Of a stretch of 57,210 bases of DNA, positions 1 through 8,197 are shown piece by piece. How positions within the stretch are numbered: position 1 is the stretch's first letter; every line of letters begins with the position of its first letter. The notes beneath the pieces were generated by a model. It saw nothing but the letters and a program-made list of their open reading frames with translations. It was not told the origin of the DNA and ran no database searches. The translations under genes were made by a program, and so were the position numbers. This DNA is from Aureimonas sp. AU20 (GTDB taxonomy: Bacteria; Pseudomonadota; Alphaproteobacteria; Rhizobiales; Rhizobiaceae), in NCBI RefSeq assembly GCF_001442755.1, contig NZ_CP006372.1, positions 1-57,210 of the forward strand, given 5' to 3'.

Positions 1-222
1 TTATAAATGAACAAGCACGAATGGGATAATCTGAAGGATTTCCTATTCGTGCTGTTTGGCCGCCTTTAAATTATTCTTCTCGTGGAAAGACTGGTCGTGT
101 TTTTCCATCGCCGCTGCGAATGGTGAGTGTTGCGTATACGATATTAGACATCGAACGCATATTTCCGATATGTCTTATCATCTGGCTTCATTGGCACCGG
201 TTTGCCGGTCACGGTCTTGTTC

Positions 223-1428
223 ATGAGCAGGCATAAACTCGATCTCTTGGCGCGCGAAGCCTTTGCGGCCCTCTCGCTCCACGAGAAGAACGCCTACCTC
301 CAGGGTGTGGTCAAGGAGATCCAGACTGCCCGCGCAGAAGCGTTCGAGCCTCTGGACAAGGATGCGCTAAGCCGCCTGCGCCGCTTCTACTCGCGCCGCA
401 GCTTTGCCGATCTCCAACTCGAAAAGATCGCCAACGAGCGCCTGCGGGCCGCTATGGGGAAATGGGGCGAAGCCATTCACCTAGGCGAGGTTCAGAAGGC
501 CATCACGCACGAGGCGCCTAGCCAAGTTCGCCCTATCAAGCGGGCTGCGCCGCTCGATGACGATCAGCTCTCCTTCTTTGTCCCGACGGTGCATGACGCG
601 CCGGTCAAGGACGATCTCAACCTGATGGATATCGCCCCCTTCTCGTTGTCGAAGACCGTCAAGGGCGGCGTTTTGCGATACGAATTGAAGGACAGCATCG
701 TCACGATCGAAGGCGGTGCCGAGGTCGGACTGGCGACAGCCTACGACTACGACATCTTCATCAACATGGTTTCGCATCTCGCGGCCGAGATGCGCGACTA
801 TGGGATCGCTCAGAAAAAGGGGTTGCGGCCGACTATTCCCGCTCGCGTCTATCGCCCTGCAGCAGCTGAGCTTTTGAAATTCTGCCGGCGCGACCTCGGG
901 GGCAAGCAATATCTAGAACTGGAGAAGGCTCTCGATCGCCTGCAGGCTACGCGCATCAAGATCACCAATCTGAGTGATGGGAAACGTCGTGAGACCGAAG
1001 CCTTTCCGCTCATTGGGCATTTCAAGGTCGTATCGCGCACTGTCCAGGACAAGATTGATCAGGTCGAGATCGAGATCCCGGGCTGGGTCTATGAAGGCGT
1101 TGTCACCCCTTCTGGGAAGCCATCGATCCTGACGCTCAATCCCGATTATTTCCTGATTGCCCGCCCCCTAGCAAAATTCATCTATCGTCTCGCACGAAAG
1201 ACTGCTGGAGAAGGAGAGGCCTTTTACCGCGTCGACGACGTTCACGTGCGGAGCGGCTCGCGATTGCCACCTCATAAATTCGCACAAGCACTCGAACGAT
1301 TGGTCGAGGGAACGAAGGAGGATCCTCTTCCCGACTATAATTTGGAGTTGCGAAAAGGGGATAGAGGGCAAGTGCTCTATATGAGCAAGCGATTGGACAC
1401 GATGACCGAGATCAGCGGGAAGGACTGA
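223..1428 (+). CDS. repA: Plasmid replication initiator, RPA (RepA-like) family
   Basis: Likely initiator that binds the iterons immediately downstream and opens the plasmid origin. The 401-residue protein has a basic, helical N-terminal third, then the block DDDQLSFFVP and a conserved body (LSKTVKGGVLRYELKD, ARVYRPAAAELLKFCRRDLG, ILTLNPDYFLIARPLAKFIY) typical of the alphaproteobacterial 'replication initiator protein A' family. ATG 223 is chosen; an in-frame TTG at 202 would add seven residues and neither has a clear ribosome binding site. An imperfect inverted repeat (AGACATCG at 146-153, CGATATGTCT at 166-175) lies just upstream and could be an autoregulatory operator (inference). Iterons begin 7 bases after the stop, the usual initiator-origin arrangement. 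Confidence 0.85.
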   Translation: MSRHKLDLLAREAFAALSLHEKNAYLQGVVKEIQTARAEAFEPLDKDALSRLRRFYSRRSFADLQLEKIANERLRAAMGKWGEAIHLGEVQKAITHEAPSQVRPIKRAAPLDDDQLSFFVPTVHDAPVKDDLNLMDIAPFSLSKTVKGGVLRYELKDSIVTIEGGAEVGLATAYDYDIFINMVSHLAAEMRDYGIAQKKGLRPTIPARVYRPAAAELLKFCRRDLGGKQYLELEKALDRLQATRIKITNLSDGKRRETEAFPLIGHFKVVSRTVQDKIDQVEIEIPGWVYEGVVTPSGKPSILTLNPDYFLIARPLAKFIYRLARKTAGEGEAFYRVDDVHVRSGSRLPPHKFAQALERLVEGTKEDPLPDYNLELRKGDRGQVLYMSKRLDTMTEISGKD

Positions 1429-1435
1429 CAAAACA

Positions 1436-1720
1436 CCGTACTTCAGTCCGCGATGGTTTGACAAAAAGAGGCTGCAGCTTTCACTGCGCCATGTCAAAAT
1501 GCCGTACATCAGTCCGAGCAGCTTTGACAAAATGGCCTGCGTGGCCTTCTCCAAGAACTGCCAAAACGCCGTACATCAGTCCGCCCGGTTTTGACAAAAA
1601 TTCTGGCGCTTGCAATCGATCAACGTCCTTCTGGTGAAAGGCTAAACCGTACATCACTGCCAAAAAAACCGTACATCATTCTGTCAACGCCGTACATCAT
1701 TCCGTCAAAACCGTACATCA
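1436..1720 (+). repeat. Iteron array, probable plasmid origin of replication (oriV)
   Basis: Seven copies of CCGTACATCA (the first reads CCGTACTTCA) start at 1436, 1502, 1569, 1647, 1669, 1690 and 1711. The last four are spaced 21-22 bases, about two helical turns; the first three are spaced 66-67 bases, three times that, and extend to CCGTACATCAGTCCG. Several copies are preceded by TGTCAAAA or followed by its inverse TTTTGACA, so the boxes at 1502 and 1569 sit between inverted TGTCAAA arms. An AT-rich, poly-A tract follows at 1735-1805, as expected for an unwinding element. Direct repeats next to an initiator gene are the classical sign of an iteron-controlled origin. Confidence 0.8.
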
Positions 1721-2407
1721 CTCCCAAAATCACCTTTAAGGCTTTGATTCAATAAGGATATTTTCTCTAAAACTAAAGAAAAAACTAGAAAAACGTCCAA
1801 AAACCTCCAGCGCGCGAATTTTGACAAAAATGACGGAATTTTCCGGGGCTGGTTTTTTCGAAGAAAAAGCCCCGCTTAGCCCCGGCAATGGACCTCAGAA
1901 CTCTCAGAAATCAGCCCGACGAGATGCACGTCGTAGTCTGTAGCAGACCCTAGATCAGTGAACGCCTAGTCACATAGATCAGCTGGAATTGTCCTCTTTG
2001 AAGAGACATCCAAGGATCCCATCGTCTCTGCTAAGACCCCTCTTTACCTCGCTTGAGTCATGACGCTCCTGCGTTGCGTCGCTCGTGCATCATGCACCCC
2101 AGAGAGGGTTCTCGAATGAATAGATAGTTCGCCTTTCACCGACCAAACAAGCTCGCCCCTGTGCTTCGAAAAGCGGGCCTGGAAGAAGCTTGGCACGTTG
2201 CGGTAGGAAATGAGCGATACCCTGCGAAGACGCACGGGAGGGCGATTTTGGCAATTTATGAAGCCACCCAATGGCTGGTCTGCGCCGAGGCAATCAATTT
2301 CGACGTCATAGCGTTTTAAATTAACATCGGTGAGTCGGTTAAAACTAGGTTCGATGAGTTACGGGCCGGAGATAACGAAGGGCGCAATGGTGGCCCTAAT
2401 CGCGGTT
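1721..2407. other. AT-rich origin flank and gene-free region
   Basis: The first 90 bases are strongly AT-rich (A-tracts around 1750-1800) and end in another TTTTGACAAAAAT block near 1823. The rest, up to the 3' end of the ribbon-helix-helix gene, has no reading frame I can support. TCGGTTAAA occurs at 2335-2343, a copy of the motif found at three other places in the first 7 kb. Confidence 0.4.
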
Positions 2408-2716
2408 TCATCGCGCTCTGCTTCTCTCATCAGGCGTTACCTTCATTGCAATCTCAGGCAAATTGCGGCTCCTGAAAAGCAGGTTCAGGCTTTCGACAAA
2501 AAGGTCGCCGATTGGGGTTCCCTCATTGGCGGAGAGGATCTTCAGAGCGCGATGCGTTTCCTCGTCCACCTTCGCAAGAACGGCTTTGTAAGACGTCGTC
2601 TGATCACGAGTTGCAGAGCGCGGAGCGCCCTCGAGGGTCTGCTGCTCGACTTCGACTGAGGCAATCACTCCACCCTTCTTCGGGGCAAGGCTGGCAATGC
2701 TAGGTCGCTTCGTCAC
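2408..2716 (-). CDS. Ribbon-helix-helix partition partner of ParA (ParB/ParG-like)
   Basis: Small basic protein of 102 residues. A GTG start overlaps the parA stop (GTGA) with AGGAG seven bases upstream in the end of parA, so the two are translationally coupled. The N-terminal half is disordered and basic; the C-terminal half (KAVLAKVDEETHRALK, then EGTPIGDLFVESLNLLF) has the strand-helix-helix pattern of MetJ/Arc-type DNA-binding proteins. In small type Ib partition systems a ParA ATPase is followed by such a centromere-binding partner, and that role is inferred here. The binding site is unknown; the TCGGTTAAA motifs nearby are candidates. Confidence 0.65.
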   Translation of the reverse strand: MTKRPSIASLAPKKGGVIASVEVEQQTLEGAPRSATRDQTTSYKAVLAKVDEETHRALKILSANEGTPIGDLFVESLNLLFRSRNLPEIAMKVTPDERSRAR

Positions 2717-3342
2717 TTCATGCGCTCCTTCAACTCGCGCCACAAAATCACACACTCTCGCGCAGCCTTCCCCTCTGGCTCGTATTCGCCGGCGCTCGAT
2801 CCAGACAGGAGGGCATGGGAGAAGGCTGCACGTTGCCCGATCGTCGCCTTACAGACGTCTACTGGCAGACTGGCGAGGTAACCCCTCGCCTCCTTCACAA
2901 TCGAAGCCTCGCCACCTGTCATGCCCGGAGGCGCACCAGTGATGACTGCGATGGCTGGCTTCTTCAGCGTCCGCGCCATGCTGATCGTGCTTTCGGCAGC
3001 TCGCAGATCAAAAAGGCTCGGACGAACGGGGATCAACACAAGGTCGGCTAGGCGCATGGCCTCGGAGATCGACGCCTCGTTGTGCGGCGGTAGATCGATG
3101 ATGCTCCAGGCGAACCCTTCGGCATGAGCGGTTTCGGTAACCCCACGGATCCCGTTCTGGGGTGCTGCCACGACATAGGGGCGCTCAGCTTCCCGCAGTT
3201 CGTACCAAGCCGAAGCCGATCCCTGAGGATCGGCGTCTACGATGACGCATCCACCATCGGCATCAGCGAGACCCGCTATATGAACGGCCGTGGTGGTCTT
3301 GCCCGAACCGCCTTTGCGGCTCGCTATCGCCAACGTTTGCAC
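2713..3342 (-). CDS. parA: ParA-family partition ATPase
   Basis: 209-residue ParA/MinD-type ATPase for plasmid segregation. The deviant Walker A motif KGGSGKTTT is at residues 10-18, followed by VIVDADPQGSAS (switch) and WSIIDLPPH (Walker B region). It lacks the N-terminal HTH of type Ia ParA proteins, which fits the short type Ib class and the small ribbon-helix-helix partner encoded just downstream with a 4-base overlap. It starts at GTG 3342 with GAAGAA just upstream. The leader carries AAATCGGTTAAA on the same strand about 30 bases upstream, a possible operator or centromere element (inference). Confidence 0.88.
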   Translation of the reverse strand: MQTLAIASRKGGSGKTTTAVHIAGLADADGGCVIVDADPQGSASAWYELREAERPYVVAAPQNGIRGVTETAHAEGFAWSIIDLPPHNEASISEAMRLADLVLIPVRPSLFDLRAAESTISMARTLKKPAIAVITGAPPGMTGGEASIVKEARGYLASLPVDVCKATIGQRAAFSHALLSGSSAGEYEPEGKAARECVILWRELKERMK

Positions 3343-3368
3343 TTCTTCACCGTTCCACTATTTGACCG

Positions 3369-3380
3369 TTTAACCGATTT
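3369..3380 (-). promoter_or_regulatory. AAATCGGTTAAA motif upstream of parA
   Basis: On the minus strand the parA leader reads AAATCGGTTAAACGGTCAAA, with a second ACGGT further on. The same 12-mer occurs at 5309-5320 and 7005-7016, and the 9-mer TCGGTTAAA at 2335-2343. All lie within 5 kb of the partition genes. Operator or centromere function is inference. Confidence 0.35.
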
Positions 3381-3430
3381 ACAGAAGAAGCTTGTTCAAA
3401 CCTGGATCGCGCCCTCGAAGGTGCATTGCA

Positions 3431-3624
3431 ATGGACGATCTGATCGACATTGAGTCGTCGCATCTTCGCGACACACTTGAAAACTCTGGAGTCAGCGCGG
3501 AGATCCTCGCCAAGAGCAACCGCCGAAAACTCGTCCCACATGATCGAGCAAAGTACCGCTGGCGCAACCAGATTGAGCGCCTCTTCAAAAAGCCGAAGAG
3601 GTTACAAGGCGACGCCGCCTGCTA
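3431..3624 (+). pseudogene. IS5-family transposase C-terminal remnant
   Basis: A frame ending at a stop at 3622-3624 encodes SNRRKLVPHDRAKYRWRNQI followed by ERLFKKPKRLQ. This matches the conserved end of IS5-type DDE transposases (SNRKxPIPYDxxxYxxRNxIE and the catalytic glutamate region). Nothing upstream supplies the rest of a transposase and no terminal repeats were seen, so this is a fragment of an old insertion between parA and the LuxR gene. The conserved glutamate of the RNxIE motif is still present. Confidence 0.6.
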
Positions 3625-3694
3625 AGACATAATCCCTAAATAATATATTTAATTATCAATATCGCATCATTTTCTCCATCTAGTATTGTGCGGT

Positions 3695-4792
3695 TTAAAG
3701 TTGATTTTTTAGGGCAGAGAGGCTGCTTATTGAAACGAGAAAATCTGTTTGTCGAGAAAAACCAGTTTTTCTTAGAATGGCCTTTACATGCGTCCTGACC
3801 GTGTTTTCTGAAGTACTTGTCTCTTGAGCGATTTGATTTACATTCAAACCGATGCTGAGCTTGGAAGCAATGACTGCTTCAGTAGCAGTCAAGTCGTACA
3901 GCCAGCGGAGGAATTCTGGCGCCGCGCCAGCGTTCTCCCTCGGCTGTGCGAGCACAAGAAGCGTAGCATCGGAGCCGAGAAGATCCATCGCTTGGCGGCA
4001 GGCTGGAACGGTGTGAAGCACGCCGACAACTCCTTCACTAGACGTGACGGGGATGGAGCGCACAATTGGATTGTCCGAACTCGTAGTTGACAACGCCTGT
4101 TGCAAAGCTTTGTCTGCTCGTCGATCAGCTAAAGATATGCGACCCAAGGCGCGTGTGATGAATACGGTGTCGATCAAGTCATCGAAAAGGGCGTTCGTCG
4201 CCAATAATCCCTTGCCCCGCTGTATAACAGCCGCTGGGATGCCAATCATCTGTAGCGCAGCGGTGGTGTTTGCCGCCACGCGCATTTTCAATCGACTTGT
4301 CAGCGAAACAGACCGACTGAGGTGAGGGCGCAGATGGTCGAGCCAGCCAATATCTGTCGGCGTAAAATAACCCGCTTTCATACCTCGATCGACTGAGAAA
4401 ACTGCGAGATCGCCCTTAGCGCCTGAAATAACCGTAGCGGCCGTATAAACTATATCATGCGGGCGAAGGAAGTCTTGAACAATCGGCAGCGAGTCGTACT
4501 CACCGTTTGCAACGTCGCTATCCTGGATGAAGCCAGGGTGCGCGCGGCTGATCAAGCCGTCCAGTCGCGGATTCTTCTCAGCCCATCCGCCAGCGATGTA
4601 GGCTTCCATAATCGGTCGCGTACTCGCGGGTGCATCCCAAGTCAGTTGGCCGTCCGAGAGAGTAAACAGGGATCCACCGCGGGCATTCATTCTGCGTGCC
4701 ATGCGATCGATAACCTCTGGCCATGTCTCAGGTATGAGAGCAGCGGTGTAGATTAGCTCGATAAGCTCGGCTTCGTACGTGTCCATAGGCAT
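3695..4792 (-). CDS. LuxR-family transcriptional regulator
   Basis: 365-residue regulator whose last 65 residues form a LuxR-type HTH (LTATEAVIASKLSIGLNVNQ, then SENTVRTHVKAILRKTGF). The first 290 residues hold no receiver domain with phosphoacceptor aspartate and no clear autoinducer-binding signature; they look like an unassigned sensor region. A second in-frame ATG two codons in (4786) has AGGGA at better spacing and may be the true start. It stands alone between two transposase remnants, with no synthase or target gene beside it, so its signal and regulon are unknown. Confidence 0.8.
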   Translation of the reverse strand: MPMDTYEAELIELIYTAALIPETWPEVIDRMARRMNARGGSLFTLSDGQLTWDAPASTRPIMEAYIAGGWAEKNPRLDGLISRAHPGFIQDSDVANGEYDSLPIVQDFLRPHDIVYTAATVISGAKGDLAVFSVDRGMKAGYFTPTDIGWLDHLRPHLSRSVSLTSRLKMRVAANTTAALQMIGIPAAVIQRGKGLLATNALFDDLIDTVFITRALGRISLADRRADKALQQALSTTSSDNPIVRSIPVTSSEGVVGVLHTVPACRQAMDLLGSDATLLVLAQPRENAGAAPEFLRWLYDLTATEAVIASKLSIGLNVNQIAQETSTSENTVRTHVKAILRKTGFSRQTDFLVSISSLSALKNQL

Positions 4793-4984
4793 TCCCTAAC
4801 GGTATGATGTCGAAAAGTTCTCATCAAAACGTTTGCATCAAGTTTATACCAACCCACTGTTAAGACCTGGTTTGTAACGCATTCGGTCAAGTTTATGAAC
4901 TGCTTCATGGCGCGACGTCCCTGGATCAACTGCCCGACGTTTCGACGGTTGGTAGATAGCCGCACCACAGCGCACTTCTTCCAC

Positions 4985-5196
4985 CAACAGCTTTGAGACA
5001 TCGGCGCCCGGCTGCCGTTCAAGAGCGGCTGCCTGAAGCTTCTATCGCCTGCCCGGGCCTGATCACCCATAACTGCAATCGGGTCGAGCGACCTTGGATC
5101 CGGCTAAAGCGTAGCGCGCCATCGTCACGTGCTACCAGGACCGCCGCCAGCTTCCTCTGTCTCGCTGCCGCTCCCGACGGCGTTGAACGCTAACGG
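4985..5196 (+). pseudogene. IS5-family (IS427-like) transposase 3' remnant
   Basis: The translated segment from 5047 reads ACPGLITHNCNRVERPWIRL, then TRTAASFLCLAAA. It aligns with the end of the transposase of the IS5 element at 50506-51344 in this window (ACPDWIYNNRNRVERLWARL, then KTATSFLGVLCLAA). DNA upstream (GACATCGGCGCCCGGC) also resembles that element's GACATGGGTGTCCGGC. Frame is mostly kept but residues are eroded and the 5' part is gone. It is an old relative, not a recent copy. Confidence 0.65.
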
Positions 5197-5652
5197 ATTC
5201 TGATCGCAAAACGTTTTTCATGTCGGATAATTGTCCGATCAAGGAGGTAGGGTCTGCCATGCGCCTCGCACCGATGGATCGTGCTAAACGATAAAACGGT
5301 ATTTAGAAAAATCGGTTAAACAGTTATAATTAAATTATTTAACCAAGATGCGTTGCGTCATCTAAGCCGTTTGCATCTCACGGCTGCTTTGGTGAGGATC
5401 ATTACCTCAACCTGATTTCTAGGATCAGATATAACCGTACCGAGCGTAGACGGCTCAGAAATGGCCTTGCCATCTCCCGTCATAACGGCGAGGCGTCAGG
5501 GCCTCCCTAGCAATGACGCGAAAGGCAAGCGGAGCGACATACGACGTTGTCGCCTTGCCCCAGGCTGATGCTTTCCTTCACACGGTGCCTGGCTTTGTCC
5601 AGAGAACTCGCTTATCGTACACACCTAGGTGCCATCGAACCGAGTCGCTGCC
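5197..5652. other. Gene-free region with an AT-rich palindromic motif
   Basis: No convincing gene. The notable content is the AT-rich block at 5289-5345, annotated separately. The rest is ordinary-GC intergenic DNA whose short frames lack coding character. Confidence 0.35.
5294..5344 (+). promoter_or_regulatory. AAACGGT...AAATCGGTTAAA block with inverted repeat
   Basis: AAACGGT at 5294-5300 is followed by AAATCGGTTAAA at 5309-5320. GGTTAAA (5314-5320) and TTTAACC (5338-5344) form a perfect 7-bp inverted repeat across an AT-only spacer. The layout AAACGGT-N8-AAATCGGTTAAA recurs exactly at 6990-7016. Recurrence next to partition and ribbon-helix-helix genes suggests a protein-binding site such as an operator or centromere (inference). 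Confidence 0.4.
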
Positions 5653-5892
5653 ATGAATGCATCCAGAAGCCGAGCCGCTGACAATGCCCGTATCCGCGCA
5701 CGTCGTCGTGCGGAGGGTCTGACCGCGATCGAAGCGATACTGCATCGTGACGACGTTGCGTTGCTGGACGAGCTCAAGGCACATCTAGGCGTTGGCTCTC
5801 GTTCGGAAGTCCTGCGCATCCTGATCGCGAAGGCTGACCGCACCACTCTTTCACCGGCCGACGTAGCAATGCTCTCTCAGAGCGCCGCATGA
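5653..5892 (+). CDS. Small ribbon-helix-helix-like protein
   Basis: 79-residue protein with a basic N-terminus (SRSRAADNARIRARRRAEG) and a body IEAILHRDDVALLDELKAHL then GSRSEVLRILIAKAD, the strand-helix-turn-helix pattern of Arc/MetJ-type DNA-binding proteins. ATG 5653 is preferred to an in-frame GTG at 5629; neither has a strong ribosome binding site. It lies about 300 bases after the AT-rich palindromic block, which it could bind (inference). No toxin partner is adjacent, so an antitoxin role is not supported. Confidence 0.5.
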   Translation: MNASRSRAADNARIRARRRAEGLTAIEAILHRDDVALLDELKAHLGVGSRSEVLRILIAKADRTTLSPADVAMLSQSAA

Positions 5893-6071
5893 CGCCGGCC
5901 CACCTCAAGACGGAGACGCCATAGGCAGAGAAAAGGCCCCGAAGCGGGAGCCGCCTGGAGCCTAATCTGAGTTCGTGGATGTCCTCAGAATTACGCCCCT
6001 TCGCCTTCATCGTCAAATGAAATCGCGGCTTCCCGCCACGGCCTCGCTTTGCCTTCGCGCAGGAGAGACCA

Positions 6072-6875
6072 GTGACGGCAGAACGATACCGTGCGCCCCT
6101 ACGCCAGGGAGCGCGAGCGGCTGGGTATGGTCATGATGGCCACACCCTAACGGACCTCTTTGCGCTCGCTGGAGGATCATCCAGTGAGCCGCATCCCGAC
6201 TTCCTCGCCCGGGCCGCCATTTGGCGCGACCATGCGGCGGGCCTGATCTCACGCGCCGAGGCTTCGCGCCGGTCAGCAGCGATCGGCGCCATGGTTGCCT
6301 CGCCCCAGCCTGAAGCCTCGTTGCGTTTGAAACGCAGTCAGCGCCCCCGCCATGCGCGTCCTTCTCCGAACGAGAGCCGCCAATATGCCGGCGACATGGC
6401 AACGACGGCTGCTCGTGACGATCGGCTCACGCCAAACGCCAAAGCCTTCCTGCAGGTGCTCCGTGCTCGATGCGGAAAGGGCAGGGAGACGACCATCACT
6501 AAGGGCACGATGGGCGCTGTGATGGCGCGCTCGGCTCGCACGATCCGCCGTTACCTCGTGGACCTCGTGCGTTTTGGCTATGTCGAGCTGGAGACGCGCC
6601 GGAATGCCCAGGGGCTTCATCTCGGCCTCACGGTGCGGATCACGGAGAAGGTGCTGCCGTTCTTCGAAGAGGCGAAGGGGCTGGCACGGTGGCTGGCCGA
6701 GACCCCCAAGGCGGCATTTCTCCCTTTTTCCGGGTCGGTTCTTTCAGGAAAAGCAGGGGTGACACTCCTGACACCCAAAAACCAATCTCTCAATCATCCC
6801 TCTTATCAGGCCCGCAAAACGGGCGATAGAACGGCATCGAAGATCGGGTTTGGGGCGAACGCCGCGCCAATCTGA
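6072..6875 (+). CDS. Plasmid helix-turn-helix protein of unknown role
   Basis: 267 residues from a GTG with AGGAG six bases upstream. The central part (RLTPNAKAFLQVLRARCGKG, then TMGAVMARSARTIRRYLVDL and FGYVELETRR) is a winged helix-turn-helix. The N-terminus is low-complexity and basic, and the C-terminus (GVTLLTPKNQS) is probably unstructured. Similar wHTH proteins are common on alphaproteobacterial plasmids near replication genes, where a role in replication or its control is suspected but not settled. The AAACGGT/AAATCGGTTAAA block begins about 115 bases after its stop. Confidence 0.6.
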   Translation: MTAERYRAPLRQGARAAGYGHDGHTLTDLFALAGGSSSEPHPDFLARAAIWRDHAAGLISRAEASRRSAAIGAMVASPQPEASLRLKRSQRPRHARPSPNESRQYAGDMATTAARDDRLTPNAKAFLQVLRARCGKGRETTITKGTMGAVMARSARTIRRYLVDLVRFGYVELETRRNAQGLHLGLTVRITEKVLPFFEEAKGLARWLAETPKAAFLPFSGSVLSGKAGVTLLTPKNQSLNHPSYQARKTGDRTASKIGFGANAAPI

Positions 6876-6989
6876 AAGTGCGAGAAATCCGAGCCACCAA
6901 TCGCAGAGCGTTTTTCGTACTGGATAAAGCTCCGATCGAGAAAGCACAGGCCGACACATGCCTTGCGTTGATGGACTTGTTAAATGATG

Positions 6990-7016
6990 AAACGGTAAAT
7001 TGATAAATCGGTTAAA
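6990..7016 (+). promoter_or_regulatory. Second AAACGGT...AAATCGGTTAAA block
   Basis: AAACGGT at 6990-6996 and AAATCGGTTAAA at 7005-7016 keep the same 8-base spacer as the block at 5294-5320, followed by an AT-rich tail (TTTATAATTAA). Two spaced copies of a bipartite motif plus single copies near parA argue for a specific binding site. Confidence 0.4.
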
Positions 7017-7033
7017 GAGTGATAAATTTATAA

Positions 7034-7225
7034 TTAACGGAATATTTGACGCGATTTAAGCTGTTTGAATTTTTCGGTTTGCGTTGCCGAGAAATTCGGA
7101 TCGGGTCCGTGCCAATCCCGCTCGATCACTTCCTCGACTAAGGATGCCAGCCCCTTGGCGTGATGGAATCCATAAGCAGAAGGGGACGTTTCCACCTTCG
7201 GGAACTTGGCCTTGTGCGTTGCCAT
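7034..7225 (-). CDS. Small hypothetical protein
   Basis: 63-residue protein from an ATG at 7225 with GAGAAGG just upstream. The sequence includes VETSPSAYGFHHAKGLASLV and ERDWHGPDPNFSATQTEKF. Codon choice and composition look like real coding sequence, but I do not recognise the family. It is divergent from the FitA/VapB-like antitoxin gene with 49 bases between start codons, so the two may share a control region. It could be part of the adjacent toxin-antitoxin locus (inference). Confidence 0.45.
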   Translation of the reverse strand: MATHKAKFPKVETSPSAYGFHHAKGLASLVEEVIERDWHGPDPNFSATQTEKFKQLKSRQIFR

Positions 7226-7274
7226 CAACCTTCTCAGATTGATAGCACCATCGCTTCGACTCGGGGTCGCCACC

Positions 7275-7529
7275 ATGTCAGCTGTCACGATCCGCAATCT
7301 TCCCGACGAGACGCATCGTGCGCTGAAGTTGCGCGCGGCGCAGCACGGCAGGAGCGCCGAGGCAGAAATGCGTGCCATTCTCGAGGCAGCTGTGCGCCCC
7401 GAGACCCGCCTTCGGCTTGGCACCACTCTATTCGAACTTAGCCGGAAGGCCGGTTTGACCAATGCGGATATTGACGCGCTCAATGGGGCGAGGAAACAGG
7501 CACCAGCTGAACCGATTGCGCTCGGATGA
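7275..7529 (+). CDS. FitA/VapB-type antitoxin
   Basis: 84-residue ribbon-helix-helix antitoxin. SAVTIRNLPDETHRALKLRA then QHGRSAEAEMRAILEAAV is the classic FitA/VapB DNA-binding pattern; the C-terminal part (LFELSRKAGLTNADIDAL) would wrap the toxin. ATG 7275 is chosen because the ribbon-helix-helix strand begins right after it. The stop overlaps the toxin start by four bases (ATGA). The antitoxin frame is intact although its toxin is broken, so it no longer has a working partner here; it could still repress its own promoter or neutralise a related toxin elsewhere (inference). Confidence 0.8.
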   Translation: MSAVTIRNLPDETHRALKLRAAQHGRSAEAEMRAILEAAVRPETRLRLGTTLFELSRKAGLTNADIDALNGARKQAPAEPIALG

Positions 7530-7947
7530 TCCTTCTCGTCACGAACGTCATCTCGGAAACGATGCGGCCGGAGCCGAACCTGGCAGTTCTGCGTTGGATC
7601 GATGAGCAGTCCGCCGACACGCTTTACCTCTCCAGCGTGACGATTGCCGAACTCTTGTTCGGCGTGGCCTCCTTGCTTGACGGCCAGCGGCGGCGGCGCC
7701 TCACTGCGGCCCTGAACGGCCTCCTACCGCTTTTCGAGGGCCGCGTGCTGCCATTCGATACCGAGGCAGCTCGGCACTATGCCGATCTGGCCGTTAAGGC
7801 CCGCACCGCCGGTCGAGGTTTTCCGTGTTGGACGGGTACATCGCCGCAGTTGCAATCTCGCGCGGCTTCATCGTCGCCACCCGTGATCGAAGTGCCTTCG
7901 ATGTTGCTGACGTTGCCATGATCGATCCGTGGGAGGCCCGTGGCTGA
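7526..7947 (+). pseudogene. Broken FitB/VapC PIN-domain toxin
   Basis: The protein begins MILLVTNVISETMRPEPN, where family members have MILLDTNV: the first catalytic aspartate (residue 5) is valine. The frame stays PIN-like through SSVTIAELLFGVASLL and VLPFDTEAARHYADLA to GRGFP. A one-base loss near 7824 then shifts it, and the missing end is found in the next frame (VLDGYIAAVAISRGFIVATR, then SAFDVADVAMIDPWEA) to a stop at 7945-7947. The unshifted frame continues as unrelated sequence to 7921. Two independent lesions, one in the active site and one frameshift, make it a dead ribonuclease toxin. Confidence 0.85.
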
Positions 7948-8197
7948 GAGGGGTCTTCAGATTAAAGATAGCAAGGCGACCTCTGGGCCGTGCTTGCTGT
8001 CTAGCGCACTGGTGGCACAGTGGCTTCGAGGAGAAGACGGCGCCGGCTAGAATGCGAGATTGGTCGACATGACAGGTTCAGGGGGTGGGGATCGCGCTCT
8101 GGTCGTTGCGCTCCTCAAGCTCCTAAAAGGGTCTCGGCCATAAAGGGTGACGATCACGAACGCTAATTGCAATCGCGGTCGATCCTTTCCCACAGAT

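Noticed and set aside
481..909. 142-codon minus-strand frame inside repA
   Set aside because: Antisense shadow of the conserved replication initiator; no start signal or family sequence.
2044..2293. Two minus-strand frames (67 and 75 codons) between origin and partition genes
   Set aside because: They overlap each other, lack ribosome binding sites and show no recognisable motif.
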